This document shows positions 51,918 through 60,739 of a DNA stretch of 64,000 bases, piece after piece. The notes under the pieces are model-generated. The model worked only from the letters and a program-made list of their open reading frames with translations. It was not told the DNA's origin and did not search any database. The position numbers and the translations under genes were made by a program. Origin of the DNA: an uncultured Pseudomonadota bacterium (GTDB lineage Bacteria > Myxococcota_A > UBA796 > GCA-2862545); NCBI GenBank assembly GCA_913061235.1, contig CAJXTB010000009.1:62001-126000 (forward strand), in the 5' to 3' direction. Position 1 is the stretch's first letter. Each line of letters starts with the position of its first letter.

Positions 51918-52553
51918 TTACAGTACGTCCTCTGCGCCAATTCGGCGGCTCAATACAGTGGCAAGTTGGGTTCGCGCCCGGTGCAGACGGCTCTTCACTG
52001 TGCCCCGAGGCACATCCATGATGGCACCGATCTCCTCATATGACAGGTCCTCGATGTCGCGCAGCACAATTATCATGCGCTGCTCCTCATCGAGCTGTGC
52101 AAGGCCGTCCGCCACAAGCTGTTCAGCTTCGCTCCGATGACGCGATGCATCGGCTCCAGGGGCATGACTGGCGAGCTGACGCCGTGGACTGTCATCGTCC
52201 ACGCCAACCCCTTCCAAGGGTTCATGCCGGTCCATGTGGCGCCGCCGCCGATACTGGATGCGGTTCTTGCAGTGATTCACAACGACCCGGTAGACCCAGG
52301 TCGACAGCTTCGCGTCGCCACGGAAAGTACCGAGCGACCGAAACAACGCAATGAAAACGTCTTGGGCAACTTCTTCTGCGACAGCGTGGTCACGCATCCA
52401 ACGGAGAGCCAGCGTAAACACACGGTTTTGATACCGGTGAACGATCTCCGAGTACGCCGATGCATCGCCACCCTGAAACTGCGCGACCAACTCACGGTCC
52501 GTCGCGCGTCCAACAGTGGCCCAAATCAACCCAATCACCGGTGCATGTTCCAT
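51918..52553 (-). CDS. ECF-type RNA polymerase sigma factor
   Basis: A 211-residue extracytoplasmic-function sigma factor: region 2 YSEIVHRYQNRVFTLALRWM, EEVAQDVFIALFRSLGTFRG and STWVYRVVVNHCKNRI; region 4 LDEEQRMIIVLRDIEDLSYE, EIGAIMDVPRGTVKSRLHRA. The ATG at 52553 or the GTG at 52568 could be the start; neither has a strong ribosome site. Co-encoded with its probable anti-sigma factor. The promoters it reads cannot be deduced from one copy. Confidence 0.93.
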   Translation of the reverse strand: MEHAPVIGLIWATVGRATDRELVAQFQGGDASAYSEIVHRYQNRVFTLALRWMRDHAVAEEVAQDVFIALFRSLGTFRGDAKLSTWVYRVVVNHCKNRIQYRRRRHMDRHEPLEGVGVDDDSPRRQLASHAPGADASRHRSEAEQLVADGLAQLDEEQRMIIVLRDIEDLSYEEIGAIMDVPRGTVKSRLHRARTQLATVLSRRIGAEDVL

Positions 52554-52636
52554 GACACGGTCCGACACGCAGAAGCGACATCGGTTCCGAACATCAACCG
52601 CAAGCTCGACTGTTCGAGCTCAGCCTTCACCAGCGA

Positions 52637-53050
52637 CTACTCGTCATCGTAATCCGGACCCGTCATGCGAATTCGCCGACCGGTTCGAACACTGTCGAGT
52701 ACGTCATCCAACGGTACGCGCGTGTATGGGAAGATGGTCTTCTTGACCTTGGCACCGCGAAAAGACGCGCCTTCAAGATTCGTAAAGTCCAAATCCGCTT
52801 CTTCCATATTGGCGCCGTCAAAGACGGTGTCCGAACACTCAGCACGCCACAATGAAGCGGCCTTGAGGTTCGTGCCACGGAAGGTCGCACGGGAGAGGTT
52901 GCATTCTGCCATTTTGGTCGATCGAAGGTCGGCGCCGTCGAAACAGACACCGGAAAGATCAATACCGCGCAGGTCGGCCCCGGAGAGTGGGGCTTTCTTG
53001 GAGAGGAGGTCCAACACCTGCTTCTTCGTCAACGGACGTGGGGAGCCCAT
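52637..53050 (-). CDS. Pentapeptide-repeat protein
   Basis: A 137-residue protein; residues about 20-110 are tandem A(D/N)LxX pentapeptides (LSGADLRGIDLSGVCFDGAD, LRSTKMAECNLSRATFRGTN, FDGANMEEADLDFTNLEGAS). They form a right-handed quadrilateral beta helix. There is no TM helix or Qnr-specific loop, so the function is open. It lies upstream of the sigma gene on the same strand with an ~84-bp gap. Confidence 0.88.
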   Translation of the reverse strand: MGSPRPLTKKQVLDLLSKKAPLSGADLRGIDLSGVCFDGADLRSTKMAECNLSRATFRGTNLKAASLWRAECSDTVFDGANMEEADLDFTNLEGASFRGAKVKKTIFPYTRVPLDDVLDSVRTGRRIRMTGPDYDDE

Positions 53051-53158
53051 CGTTTCGCTACCTTGATTTTGGGGAAGGGGGGAGGGAAGGCGGGGAACGC
53101 CCTATCGTAAGACGTATGCACTAACTAGCGTCCACTCAACGAACCGTCCACAATCCAG

Positions 53159-53175
53159 TTCGTGCTATGCACGAA
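53159..53175. promoter_or_regulatory. Short perfect palindrome upstream of gpsA
   Basis: TTCGTGC, TAT, GCACGAA: seven-base arms with a three-base centre, 23 bp before the gpsA start. Possible operator or 5' UTR hairpin. Confidence 0.3.
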
Positions 53176-53198
53176 GACAATGCATTGAGGAGGGTGAT

Positions 53199-54203
53199 TT
53201 GACGCTACCGTGCACGGTATTGGGAGCAGGCTCTTGGGGCACTGCACTAGCCATTCAACTGGCTCGACGCGGGCATGACGTCGCGCTGTGGGACCACCGC
53301 CCCGAGCGCTGTGACGCCATCAATAAAACACGAAAAAACCCAGACTATCTGCAGGGGTGCGACCTTCCCCCAAGCTTGTTTGCCGAGTCAGACCTGCACA
53401 AAGCCGTCGCTTTCGGACGGCTCTTGGTACCCGTGGTGCCGTCGCACGCACTGCGAGAGGTGATGACGACTGCCGCGCCGCACGTGCAAGATGGCGCCGT
53501 GATCTGCTGTGCCACGAAGGGCATTGAAGACAGCACATTGGAGCCAATGCACGCGGTCCTCGAACAAACGCTGGCCAAGGCGCACCACAAGAACATCTGC
53601 ATACTGTCTGGCCCCTCATTCGCCCTGGAAGTGGCCAAGGGCATGCCAACAGCCGTCGTTGTGGCTGGTCAAGATGCTCCAGCACGCCTCGCAGCGGAGG
53701 CCTTTCACGGCTCAGGCTTCCGCGCCTACCACACCGAAGACGTTGTAGGCGCCTGCATTGGCGGCTCGCTCAAGAACGTCATGGCGATCGCTTGTGGCGT
53801 GAGTGACGGCATTGGCTTGGGCTCGAATGCACGCGCAGCCATCATCACCCGAGGTCTCGCTGAGATCACCCGGCTTGCCGTCGCCATGGGCGCAAATCCG
53901 CTGACCATGATGGGCTTGGCCGGCATGGGCGACTTGGTGCTGACCTGCACTGGCGACCTTTCACGAAACCGTCGGGTGGGACTGGGCCTCGGTGCCGGAA
54001 AGACTCTGCCGGACATCTTGGAGGAGCTGGGCCAGGTCGCAGAAGGCGTCATCACAGCTCGAAGCGCAAAGAACCTTGGCGAAAAGCTAGGCGTAGACCT
54101 ACCAATCACCGAACAAGTCTACGCGCTCCTGTACGAAGACAAACCCGCCGCAGAGGCACTACAAGACCTGCTCGGACGCCGCCGCAAAGCCGAACGCTTG
54201 TAG
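53199..54203 (+). CDS. gpsA: Glycerol-3-phosphate dehydrogenase [NAD(P)+]
   Basis: A 334-residue cytosolic enzyme that makes sn-glycerol-3-phosphate from dihydroxyacetone phosphate for phospholipid synthesis. NAD site VLGAGSWGTALAIQLARRGH, LSGPSFALEVAKGMPTAVVV, catalytic Lys region GGSLKNVMAIACGVSDGIGL, and GLAGMGDLVLTCTGDLSRNR are all present. The start is a TTG at 53199: GAGGAGGG (53187-53194) sits five bases before it, and no upstream ATG fits the N-terminal beta strand. Confidence 0.96.
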   Translation: MTLPCTVLGAGSWGTALAIQLARRGHDVALWDHRPERCDAINKTRKNPDYLQGCDLPPSLFAESDLHKAVAFGRLLVPVVPSHALREVMTTAAPHVQDGAVICCATKGIEDSTLEPMHAVLEQTLAKAHHKNICILSGPSFALEVAKGMPTAVVVAGQDAPARLAAEAFHGSGFRAYHTEDVVGACIGGSLKNVMAIACGVSDGIGLGSNARAAIITRGLAEITRLAVAMGANPLTMMGLAGMGDLVLTCTGDLSRNRRVGLGLGAGKTLPDILEELGQVAEGVITARSAKNLGEKLGVDLPITEQVYALLYEDKPAAEALQDLLGRRRKAERL

Positions 54204-54303
54204 CGAAGCCGCCCTTACGACGTCCCAGCCTGTCTGCGACGTTGCACTGGGCTTGCTCATCTGTGCGACGAGGCATTACAGGGCGCGCTCAAGGAGCGAT
54301 GGC

Positions 54304-54573
54304 ATGGCCGATCCAAACGACAAGTGGGAAGATAATGTTGGCGGCGAGTCCGTCGTAGACGGCAAACGCGTCTCATTCTACTGCGACCAAGAGTGCATCT
54401 TGTGTTCAGTGTGCGCAGATGCCGCACCCAAGAACTTCAAGATGTCCGAAGAAGAAGACCACGACATCTGCTTCAAGCAGCCCGAGAACGCCAAAGAGCT
54501 CGCTCAGTGCTACGAGGCCATGGCGAACTGTCCCGTTGAGGCCATCGGAGACGACGGGTTCTTGGGTAGCTAA
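54304..54573 (+). CDS. Single-cluster ferredoxin
   Basis: An 89-residue acidic ferredoxin. VSFYCDQECILCSVCADAAP and MANCPVEAIGDD supply cysteines in the order expected for one [4Fe-4S] or [3Fe-4S] cluster, with an intervening EEEDHDICFKQPENAKELAQ helix typical of longer single-cluster types. The ATG at 54304 follows AAGGAG. It ends 2 bp before the selB start, so the two genes are probably co-transcribed. Confidence 0.88.
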   Translation: MADPNDKWEDNVGGESVVDGKRVSFYCDQECILCSVCADAAPKNFKMSEEEDHDICFKQPENAKELAQCYEAMANCPVEAIGDDGFLGS

Positions 54574-54575
54574 TC

Positions 54576-56405
54576 ATGAGCGCGCCCGGCCCTATCGTTG
54601 GTACTGCCGGGCACGTTGACCACGGGAAAACAGCGCTCATCACGGCGCTGACCGGTCAAAATCTCGATGCCCTTGTTGAAGAACAAGCACGGGGCATCAC
54701 GATTGCTCTTGGCTTCACGAGCGCCAACATCGAGGGAACATCCGTCTCCTTCATCGACGTACCGGGCCACGAGAGCTTGGTACGAACCATGGTCGCTGGT
54801 GCCGCCGGCATGGATGCTGTGCTCCTGTGTGTCTCGGCAGTAGACGGCGTCATGCCGCAGACCATCGAACATGTTGGAATCTGCGAAAGTCTTGGAATTC
54901 GGTCGGGAATCGTGGTTCTCACCATGGCCGACCAGGTGGACGAAGAGCTGCTGGAGCTTGCCGAAGCGGATGTCGAAGACCTAGTCAGCGGCACCTTCTT
55001 GGACGGTGCGCCGGTCATTGGAGTCAGCAGCCTGACCGGTGCTGGAATGGCGGCACTGCGAGCCGCCATTGCCCAGCTGTCCCCCACATCACGGAAGATC
55101 GAGGGCCCTTTTCGCCTGCCCGTCGACCGCGTGTTCAGCCGGAGCGGCTTCGGAGACATCGCCAGTGGAACGGTGTGGTCGGGTGATGTTCGTCTGGACA
55201 GTCCCCTCTGGCTCCTTCCAGATGCCGAGCGCGTTCGTGTGCGAGGCCTGCACGTTCACGGCGTCGAAGTCGACCACGCTGTTGCCGGACAACGCCTCGC
55301 CATCAACGTTGCGGGCGCCACGAAAGGTGCGCTGCGCAGAGGCGTTACCCTCGCAAGCTCTCCACTACCAACCACCCACATTTTCGATGCCAAGCTTAGC
55401 GCCCTTCCCCGCGGAGAGTCCTTGTCCGACGGCGACTCGGTACGGGTACTTCTCGGCACCAGCGAAGCCATGGGTCGAGTGAACTTCGCGAGTGAACGCG
55501 ACCCACTGGTCCCCGGCACGTCCGTCTACGCCCAGCTGCGCCTGGACACGCCGCTCACCTGTGTGCCCGGTGACCGCTTCATCGTGCGGCGTCCATCGCC
55601 AGAGTCCACCTTGGCCGGCGGTGTTGTACTCGACCCTTGGGCCAAACGCATGCGGACCAAGAACAAGAAGCAGGCCCTTACCGAGCTCAAGCGGCTCGAA
55701 CAGGGAGACCGGACCGTCTTGTTAGAACGCGCTGAGGAAGACGGTCTCATAGACGTAGACGTCCAACAACGCAGTGTCGGTGACCTAGGAATCATTCTAG
55801 CGGACCACCGATTCGCAGCCTCTATTGTGGGTCGCCTGGAAGGCCGCTTGCTAGACATGATGGCCGAGTTCCACAACGCCCAGCCGCTCTCACTCGGTGC
55901 GAAGCGGCGAGAGCTCCACCGCGACGGCGTCGGACACTTGCCGCCACGTGTGTTCGACGCACTCGTAGAGCGTCTAGTAGACGCCGGACTTGCGGTCATC
56001 GCCGGCCCCCTCGTTCGACTGATTCACTTCAAAGTGCACCTAGACGACGTGCAAGAGAAGCTGTCCCAAAAGACCCTGGCAGCCGTTGAAGCCGCAGGAC
56101 TAGACGGCATCAAGCTTGCAGATTTAATGGAGCGATTGCCCAACCCAGAGATGGTCTCGTTGCTCCACCTCCATTCCGCGGCCGGGCGAGTTCACCGAGT
56201 CGGCGACCTCGGGTGGTTCGGTCAGAACGCTCTCGATGGCTTGGTCGTGAAGGTCCGTGGATGGTTCTCCGACAACGACAGCCTCGACGCCCAAGCGTTC
56301 AAGCAACTCAGCGGCCAGTCTCGACGCACCGCCATTCCGCTGCTGGAGTGGCTGGATGCGTCCGGCATCACTGCGCGACAAGGCGATTCACGGAAGCTAC
56401 GCTAA
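54576..56405 (+). CDS. selB: Selenocysteine-specific elongation factor
   Basis: A 609-residue SelB. G1 IVGTAGHVDHGKTALI, G2/switch RGITIALGF, G3 IDVPGHESLV and the G4 position VVLTMADQVD are in place, though G4 has Met where Lys is usual. Domains II and III (RVFSRSGFGDIASGTVWSGD, PGDRFIVRRPSPESTLAGGV) are followed by winged-helix domains that bind the SECIS hairpin (LLEWLDASGITARQGDSRKL). It delivers Sec-tRNA(Sec) to UGA codons. SelA, SelC and SelD are not in this window. Confidence 0.93.
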   Translation: MSAPGPIVGTAGHVDHGKTALITALTGQNLDALVEEQARGITIALGFTSANIEGTSVSFIDVPGHESLVRTMVAGAAGMDAVLLCVSAVDGVMPQTIEHVGICESLGIRSGIVVLTMADQVDEELLELAEADVEDLVSGTFLDGAPVIGVSSLTGAGMAALRAAIAQLSPTSRKIEGPFRLPVDRVFSRSGFGDIASGTVWSGDVRLDSPLWLLPDAERVRVRGLHVHGVEVDHAVAGQRLAINVAGATKGALRRGVTLASSPLPTTHIFDAKLSALPRGESLSDGDSVRVLLGTSEAMGRVNFASERDPLVPGTSVYAQLRLDTPLTCVPGDRFIVRRPSPESTLAGGVVLDPWAKRMRTKNKKQALTELKRLEQGDRTVLLERAEEDGLIDVDVQQRSVGDLGIILADHRFAASIVGRLEGRLLDMMAEFHNAQPLSLGAKRRELHRDGVGHLPPRVFDALVERLVDAGLAVIAGPLVRLIHFKVHLDDVQEKLSQKTLAAVEAAGLDGIKLADLMERLPNPEMVSLLHLHSAAGRVHRVGDLGWFGQNALDGLVVKVRGWFSDNDSLDAQAFKQLSGQSRRTAIPLLEWLDASGITARQGDSRKLR

Positions 56406-56422
56406 GCCGCACGAGGAAGTAC

Positions 56423-56860
56423 ATGCGCGGTTTTGCCTGGGTAGCTCTATTGACGACGACCGCATGTTCGGGTGGAGAGCTGTTGATCTCACCCACAAAC
56501 TTCGACTTTGGCGACGTCAACGTCCAAGAGGAGCGCCCGCCAGAGGGCTACAGCGCTCGGGACTTGGTGTTGAACAACCGAGGCGGACGTGCCCTAGACA
56601 TTCGCTTTGTCGGGTTGGACCAAGAGCACCTGTTCATCGCCGCCCCCATCTTCGCAGCCGACTCTCCCCCAACGCTGCCAACGCTAGCCGGCGAAGACCA
56701 GACCGTCGTGACTGTAGCTCCGTGGGACTACGAGCTCGGCGAGCTGACCACTGAGATCAGCGGGTCCTTCCAAGTGCAAGCCCGCGGCATTGACGCGGTC
56801 ACCATCACCTGGTCGTTCACACCGATTCGCGCACAGATCGAAGACACCGCGTCTCCTTAA
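56423..56860 (+). CDS. Small lipoprotein of unknown function
   Basis: A 145-residue lipoprotein (MRGFAWVALLTTTACSGGEL; lipobox TTAC). The mature part contains LLISPTNFDFGDVNVQEERP and RDLVLNNRGGRALDIRFVGL, the strand pattern of an ASPM-SPD-2-Hydin-like immunoglobulin domain (F-G-x-V-x-V...L-x-N-x-G). GAGGA precedes the ATG; it starts 17 bp after selB. Confidence 0.72.
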   Translation: MRGFAWVALLTTTACSGGELLISPTNFDFGDVNVQEERPPEGYSARDLVLNNRGGRALDIRFVGLDQEHLFIAAPIFAADSPPTLPTLAGEDQTVVTVAPWDYELGELTTEISGSFQVQARGIDAVTITWSFTPIRAQIEDTASP

Positions 56861-56871
56861 GCGCGCCGTGG

Positions 56872-57780
56872 TTAGCCAATCACAAAAGAAAGCAACGGCC
56901 CACAGTGAAGGGTGACATCGCTTGTTGGCTCCTGAACATCTCCGTCAATCGCCCAATCTAGTGGTGTCGACGACTGAATACGCAAGGTCTGCACAAGTCC
57001 ACCACGGTCAGGACGAGCAGGGGAACGGCCACGGAACAATGCCGGAAGCTGCCGAGCAACGCCAACGGGAGACGACGAGAACGCCAGTGCATGCAGTGAG
57101 TCCTGCGCATCCAAGACTCCACGGAACGGCGAAAACCCGAGCCCCACGCTGGGAACCACTCCGGCCGCAATCATGGTGAACTGCTGGTGTTCCAGGCGTT
57201 CACCATTCCAATCGACCACGGCATTTATGGGAGCGAACATCTCACGGACAAAGGCTCCACGGACCACGGTAGACGCGAGTCCACGAGCCAACACCGCCGC
57301 CGCACGCACCCCACCCGGACCCGTCCGGGCATCATACGCCTGAAGAAATCGCGCCCAGAAGCCGGTCCCAACGAGGAAGCCGAGTCTGCCATTGCCAGCA
57401 TCAATTGGGCGTCGAACGCGGACCACAGGTGTCGGCGAAACCGCTCGCTTCAGCACATGCAGCGGTCCACCGCGAACGCCGAGCCCTCGAGCGACGGTAT
57501 TCATGGTTCCCGCGGGGAGAACCGCAATAGTCGGCAAGCGACCCTGCCACACGGCGACCGTTGCCGACAAACCCCGGTGAACCGCTCCATCCCCGCCACT
57601 CAACGCGACGGTCTGCACACCCGCAGCACACAGCTCACGACAAACATCCGGTAGCTCATCCAACGAGCCGGTCTCGTAGACCACTGCGCCAGTCGAACGG
57701 TAGGCATCCGCTAACCCTGGTCTGCGCGAGTGCTTACGAGCGTTGCGATTGACGATGACGCCAACGCGCGGTGCTGTCAT
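56872..57780 (-). CDS. Diacylglycerol kinase-like lipid kinase
   Basis: A 302-residue protein of the DAGK/YegS/sphingosine-kinase fold: VGVIVNRNARKHSRRP, VALSGGDGAVHRGLSATVAV (the G-G-D-G nucleotide loop) and AVLPAGTMNTVARGLGV (the L-P-x-G-T-x-N motif). The C-terminal beta domain ends LDWAIDGDVQEPTSDVTLHC. It phosphorylates a lipid hydroxyl using ATP, substrate unknown. Its start overlaps the PLP enzyme stop (ATGA). Confidence 0.88.
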   Translation of the reverse strand: MTAPRVGVIVNRNARKHSRRPGLADAYRSTGAVVYETGSLDELPDVCRELCAAGVQTVALSGGDGAVHRGLSATVAVWQGRLPTIAVLPAGTMNTVARGLGVRGGPLHVLKRAVSPTPVVRVRRPIDAGNGRLGFLVGTGFWARFLQAYDARTGPGGVRAAAVLARGLASTVVRGAFVREMFAPINAVVDWNGERLEHQQFTMIAAGVVPSVGLGFSPFRGVLDAQDSLHALAFSSSPVGVARQLPALFRGRSPARPDRGGLVQTLRIQSSTPLDWAIDGDVQEPTSDVTLHCGPLLSFVIG

Positions 57781-58721
57781 GTTCGGACCTCGTGACCCCG
57801 ACCAAACAACCCGAAGCCTCCCCCGGTGTGCCAGAACAATACTCGACCGCTCAGGCGTCCAGCGCGCGCTTCCTGTACGAGCCCGAGCATGGCTTTGCCC
57901 GTGTACACCGGGTCCAAGAACAAGCCTTCCAGACGAGCAACGGTGGCCATGATGTCCCACACCTCGGGCCCCGCCACACCGTAGGCTTCGCCACGGTAGG
58001 CATCGTTTACGTGCCAGTTGTCACGTAGCGTCCACTCAAATCCGCACCGCTCGGCCTCCGCCGCAATGTCGTGCACTTTGGCCGTAAAGAACGTGGCGTC
58101 ATCACACACGGCAAAACCAATCGTCTGCCCGATGTCCGGTCCCAGAGCCAAACCAGCCAGAGTGCCACCCGAACCGACAGCGAGACAGCACGCATCAAAG
58201 CCGTTGGGTTGCTGGCTCAGCAGCTCTCGACCCGCAGCAACGTACCCGTGGGAGCCAATCGCGTTGCTGCCGCCCTCGGGAATAATGTAGGGAATGCCCC
58301 CTCGCTGGCGCACTTGCTCCGCAATCGCCAGCATGCGGGTATCGCGGTGCAGACTGTACTCTTCTGCGGTGCAGTAGTGAAGTTCTGCGGCCAGCAATTG
58401 GTCGAGCAATAGATTGCTATCGGCAACGCTTGGGGCTTCGCCGCGCAGCAACAAGACCGGCTGCATTCCGAGCTGGCGACAGGCCACTGCAGTTGCCCGA
58501 CAATGATTGGACTGAAGCCCCCCTGTGGTGATGACCGTGTCTGCGCCCTTGCGTTGAGCATCTGCCAACAGCCAGTCGAGCTTACGGACCTTGTTCCCAG
58601 ACAATCCGAAACCAGTCAGGTCATCTCGCTTGACCCAGACTTCGGTTCCAAGCCACTCAGACAAACGCGGCAGGCAGTGAACGGGTGTTGGCAGGTGGGC
58701 CAAGATGAGACGGTCCGACAC
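57777..58721 (-). CDS. D-cysteine desulfhydrase / ACC deaminase family PLP enzyme
   Basis: A 314-residue fold-type II PLP enzyme. VWVKRDDLTGFGLSGNKVRK contains the PLP-binding Lys (S-G-N-K), and TTGGLQSNHCRATAVACRQL, IPEGGSNAIGSHGYV and AVGSGGTLAGLALG (phosphate loop) match the D-cysteine desulfhydrase/1-aminocyclopropane-1-carboxylate deaminase group. The start is a GTG at 58721 overlapping the TAG of the upstream lipoprotein gene. Which amino acid it acts on is not decided by these motifs. Confidence 0.88.
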   Translation of the reverse strand: MSDRLILAHLPTPVHCLPRLSEWLGTEVWVKRDDLTGFGLSGNKVRKLDWLLADAQRKGADTVITTGGLQSNHCRATAVACRQLGMQPVLLLRGEAPSVADSNLLLDQLLAAELHYCTAEEYSLHRDTRMLAIAEQVRQRGGIPYIIPEGGSNAIGSHGYVAAGRELLSQQPNGFDACCLAVGSGGTLAGLALGPDIGQTIGFAVCDDATFFTAKVHDIAAEAERCGFEWTLRDNWHVNDAYRGEAYGVAGPEVWDIMATVARLEGLFLDPVYTGKAMLGLVQEARAGRLSGRVLFWHTGGGFGLFGRGHEVRT

Positions 58722-59074
58722 TATTCCAACCCCAATTCGGCCGGCGTCCACGTTCCCGCAGGGCCATGGTCGCGAACCAATACAACACTCAATTCTTCCG
58801 ATGGCGGTCGCCATGGAAGGAAAAAGTTGAACAGCGAAAAGTCAGCAGAGCGGACCGTGCGGGTGCCCAGATCAAGCTCAACAACCCGGTAGTCCGGAGC
58901 CGTCACAGTCACCCGCCGATGTACAAATGGTCCCCAAGGAACCGTCACATCCACCGGTAGTGCACTGGGGCCACTGCTCAGACCATCGATACGCGCCCCA
59001 GGTACGTCAGAGGTGACGGTGACTGTGTACGTACAGCCACCCATCATCAATGCCAACAGTAGGACGCGGGTCAT
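58721..59074 (-). CDS. Small PEGA-like lipoprotein
   Basis: A 117-residue lipoprotein (MTRVLLLALMMGGCTYTVTV; lipobox MGGC). The body VTSDVPGARIDGLSSGPSAL ... VHRRVTVTAPDYRVVELDLG resembles a PEGA domain, a small beta-sandwich frequent in surface proteins. It heads the lipoprotein, PLP enzyme, lipid kinase unit, with overlapping start and stop codons. Confidence 0.75.
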   Translation of the reverse strand: MTRVLLLALMMGGCTYTVTVTSDVPGARIDGLSSGPSALPVDVTVPWGPFVHRRVTVTAPDYRVVELDLGTRTVRSADFSLFNFFLPWRPPSEELSVVLVRDHGPAGTWTPAELGLE

Positions 59075-59118
59075 TCCAACCTCCGCTCAACGCCTATCGC
59101 GTGAGCGTTGAACTGGGC

Positions 59119-59640
59119 CTAGAACGGGATGTCATCATCCGCTGCGCCGCCACCGCCGCCGCCGCCGTAGCCACCACCCGAGCTTCCGCCGCTGTCGCCA
59201 CCGGAGTTGCCACCGCCGGAGTTGCCGCCGCCGTAGCCGCCGGAGTTGCCGCCGCCGCCGGAGTTACCGCCGCTGTAGCCGCCGCCGCCGCCGCCGCCGC
59301 CCGCATTGTCACCCTTGCTACCCAGGAACTGCATGCGTTCGCAGATGACCTCGGTGCTGTACTTCTCAATTCCGTTCTTGTCCGTGTACTTGGACGTACG
59401 CAGCCGGCCTTCAAAGTAGACCTGACTTCCCTTGCGCAGGTACTGCTGGGCCAGCTCGGCCGTACGACCAAACGCGGTGACGCGGTGCCACTCGGTGCTT
59501 TCGGTCCAGTTGCCGTCCTGCTCCTTCTTGCGCTCGGTCGTAGCCAAGCTGATCTTAGCGATGGACAAACCGGCTTGCGATTGACGAACCTCTGGATCTG
59601 CACCCAAACGACCGATGAGAATTACCTTGTTGACTGACAT
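59119..59640 (-). CDS. ssb: Single-stranded DNA-binding protein
   Basis: A 173-residue SSB. The N-terminal ~110 residues are the OB fold (MSVNKVILIGRLGADPEVRQ, TEWHRVTAFGRTAELAQQYL, GSQVYFEGRLRTSKYTDKNG); then a very Gly/Ser-rich linker of ~50 residues encoded by GCC-type triplets, and the acidic protein-binding tip DDDIPF. An ATG one codon upstream (59643) is equally possible. It is divergent from yacG. Confidence 0.95.
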   Translation of the reverse strand: MSVNKVILIGRLGADPEVRQSQAGLSIAKISLATTERKKEQDGNWTESTEWHRVTAFGRTAELAQQYLRKGSQVYFEGRLRTSKYTDKNGIEKYSTEVICERMQFLGSKGDNAGGGGGGGGYSGGNSGGGGNSGGYGGGNSGGGNSGGDSGGSSGGGYGGGGGGGAADDDIPF

Positions 59641-59766
59641 CATCCACCCCACTGCTTTGGAACGACGGCCACATAACGCCGGCGCACTGGCACGGAACAC
59701 CTACGGAGGACTACGCCCTCTGCACCGCCGCATCGTTTCCCCGAAATACCGCGCTAGGAGAATCTT

Positions 59767-59958
59767 GTGACCAGAAAGTGTCCGCAGTGTAAAAAGCCCG
59801 CTTCCTTGGACGTGGACAACGACCACAGACCGTTCTGCAGCGAGCGTTGTCAGCTCATCGACCTCGGTTCTTGGTTGGACGGTGACTACACCATATCCGG
59901 CGACAAAGCTGATACAGACGGCGCTCCAGACCGTCGCAACCAGAATCTCCTGGAATAG
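59767..59958 (+). CDS. yacG: YacG-type zinc protein (DNA gyrase inhibitor)
   Basis: A 63-residue zinc-ribbon protein: KCPQCKKPA and FCSERCQLIDLGSWLDGDYTIS supply the CxxC...CxxxC site and the family motif R-C-x-x-I-D-L-G-x-W. The family binds gyrase GyrB and inhibits it in E. coli. GTG start with AGGAGA upstream. Confidence 0.92.
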   Translation: MTRKCPQCKKPASLDVDNDHRPFCSERCQLIDLGSWLDGDYTISGDKADTDGAPDRRNQNLLE

Positions 59959-60005
59959 CGGACCTCTACGGCGCGTATATTTCCGTAGATCCCAAGGACG
60001 CCGAC

Positions 60006-60719
60006 ATGCCAACGAATCGACAACAGGTGATCGACGTCCTCGCCGCACGTCATCCGACAGACCTACGCGCCATTCTCGAGTTTGCCCGAGTCCCGGTCGG
60101 CTCGGCAAAGTCCCCACGAGAGCTCGCCTCTCGCATCGCCTCTCAGCTGTGGTGGACCTACGCGACTCCTCTAGGCTTGGCCGCCCGGACCATCACCCTC
60201 GACGAGATCGTCAACCACACGGCCAAGCGCCTACGCGTACAAGGAGCGTTGCCTGCTGACGCAACCGCATGGGAACGCCTAGACGCAATGAGCACCCTGC
60301 TCGTTCCAGAGTCGGGACGCGCCTCACTAGAGTCGCTGGACCCCGCCACTCGGGAACGTCTCGTTCGCTCCTGGTGGCCAACGCTAGGCATGGCCGCGGG
60401 TGCAGGAGGAGGCTTCGGCGCGCTCGGGGCTGGCAAAGGTGTTTTGTGGCTCGCGGGAACCCGTGTTGGGCGCCTGTTGCCCTACATTCCGAACGTCGGC
60501 TCTTGGGTCGGCCGCGCGTACAAGGCAGGCGGCGTCGCTGCCGCCCTCGGAGGTCCGGTGGGCATTGCATTGTCTCTCTTGACCGCCAACGACGCCCTCG
60601 GAGCCAACTATTCCCGTCTTGTCCCACTGCTTCTCGGCGTCGGAGCTCTAGGCCCGGTTCACGTCGAAGACGCGGTGGAGGTCGACGTCATCACACCGCA
60701 GTCGTCACAGGTCCGGTAA
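60006..60719 (+). CDS. Unknown protein with Gly/Ala-rich hydrophobic C-terminus
   Basis: A 237-residue protein. The first ~110 residues are helical and charged (AILEFARVPVGSAKSPRELA, ATAWERLDAMSTLLVPESGR). Residues about 130-225 have Gly/Ala-rich hydrophobic segments (GMAAGAGGGFGALGAGKGVL, AYKAGGVAAALGGPVGIALS, LVPLLLGVGALGPVHVEDAV), perhaps membrane-associated. Length and layout are loosely like YaaW-type proteins but I cannot confirm this. It follows yacG by 47 bp. Confidence 0.6.
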   Translation: MPTNRQQVIDVLAARHPTDLRAILEFARVPVGSAKSPRELASRIASQLWWTYATPLGLAARTITLDEIVNHTAKRLRVQGALPADATAWERLDAMSTLLVPESGRASLESLDPATRERLVRSWWPTLGMAAGAGGGFGALGAGKGVLWLAGTRVGRLLPYIPNVGSWVGRAYKAGGVAAALGGPVGIALSLLTANDALGANYSRLVPLLLGVGALGPVHVEDAVEVDVITPQSSQVR

Positions 60720-60739
60720 GACTCCCCAGAGCCGTCGCC

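Noticed and set aside
53125-58038. Shared word TAGCGTCCACTCAA near 53126 and 58026
   Set aside because: Only 14 bases, one copy intergenic and one inside a coding region; likely chance.
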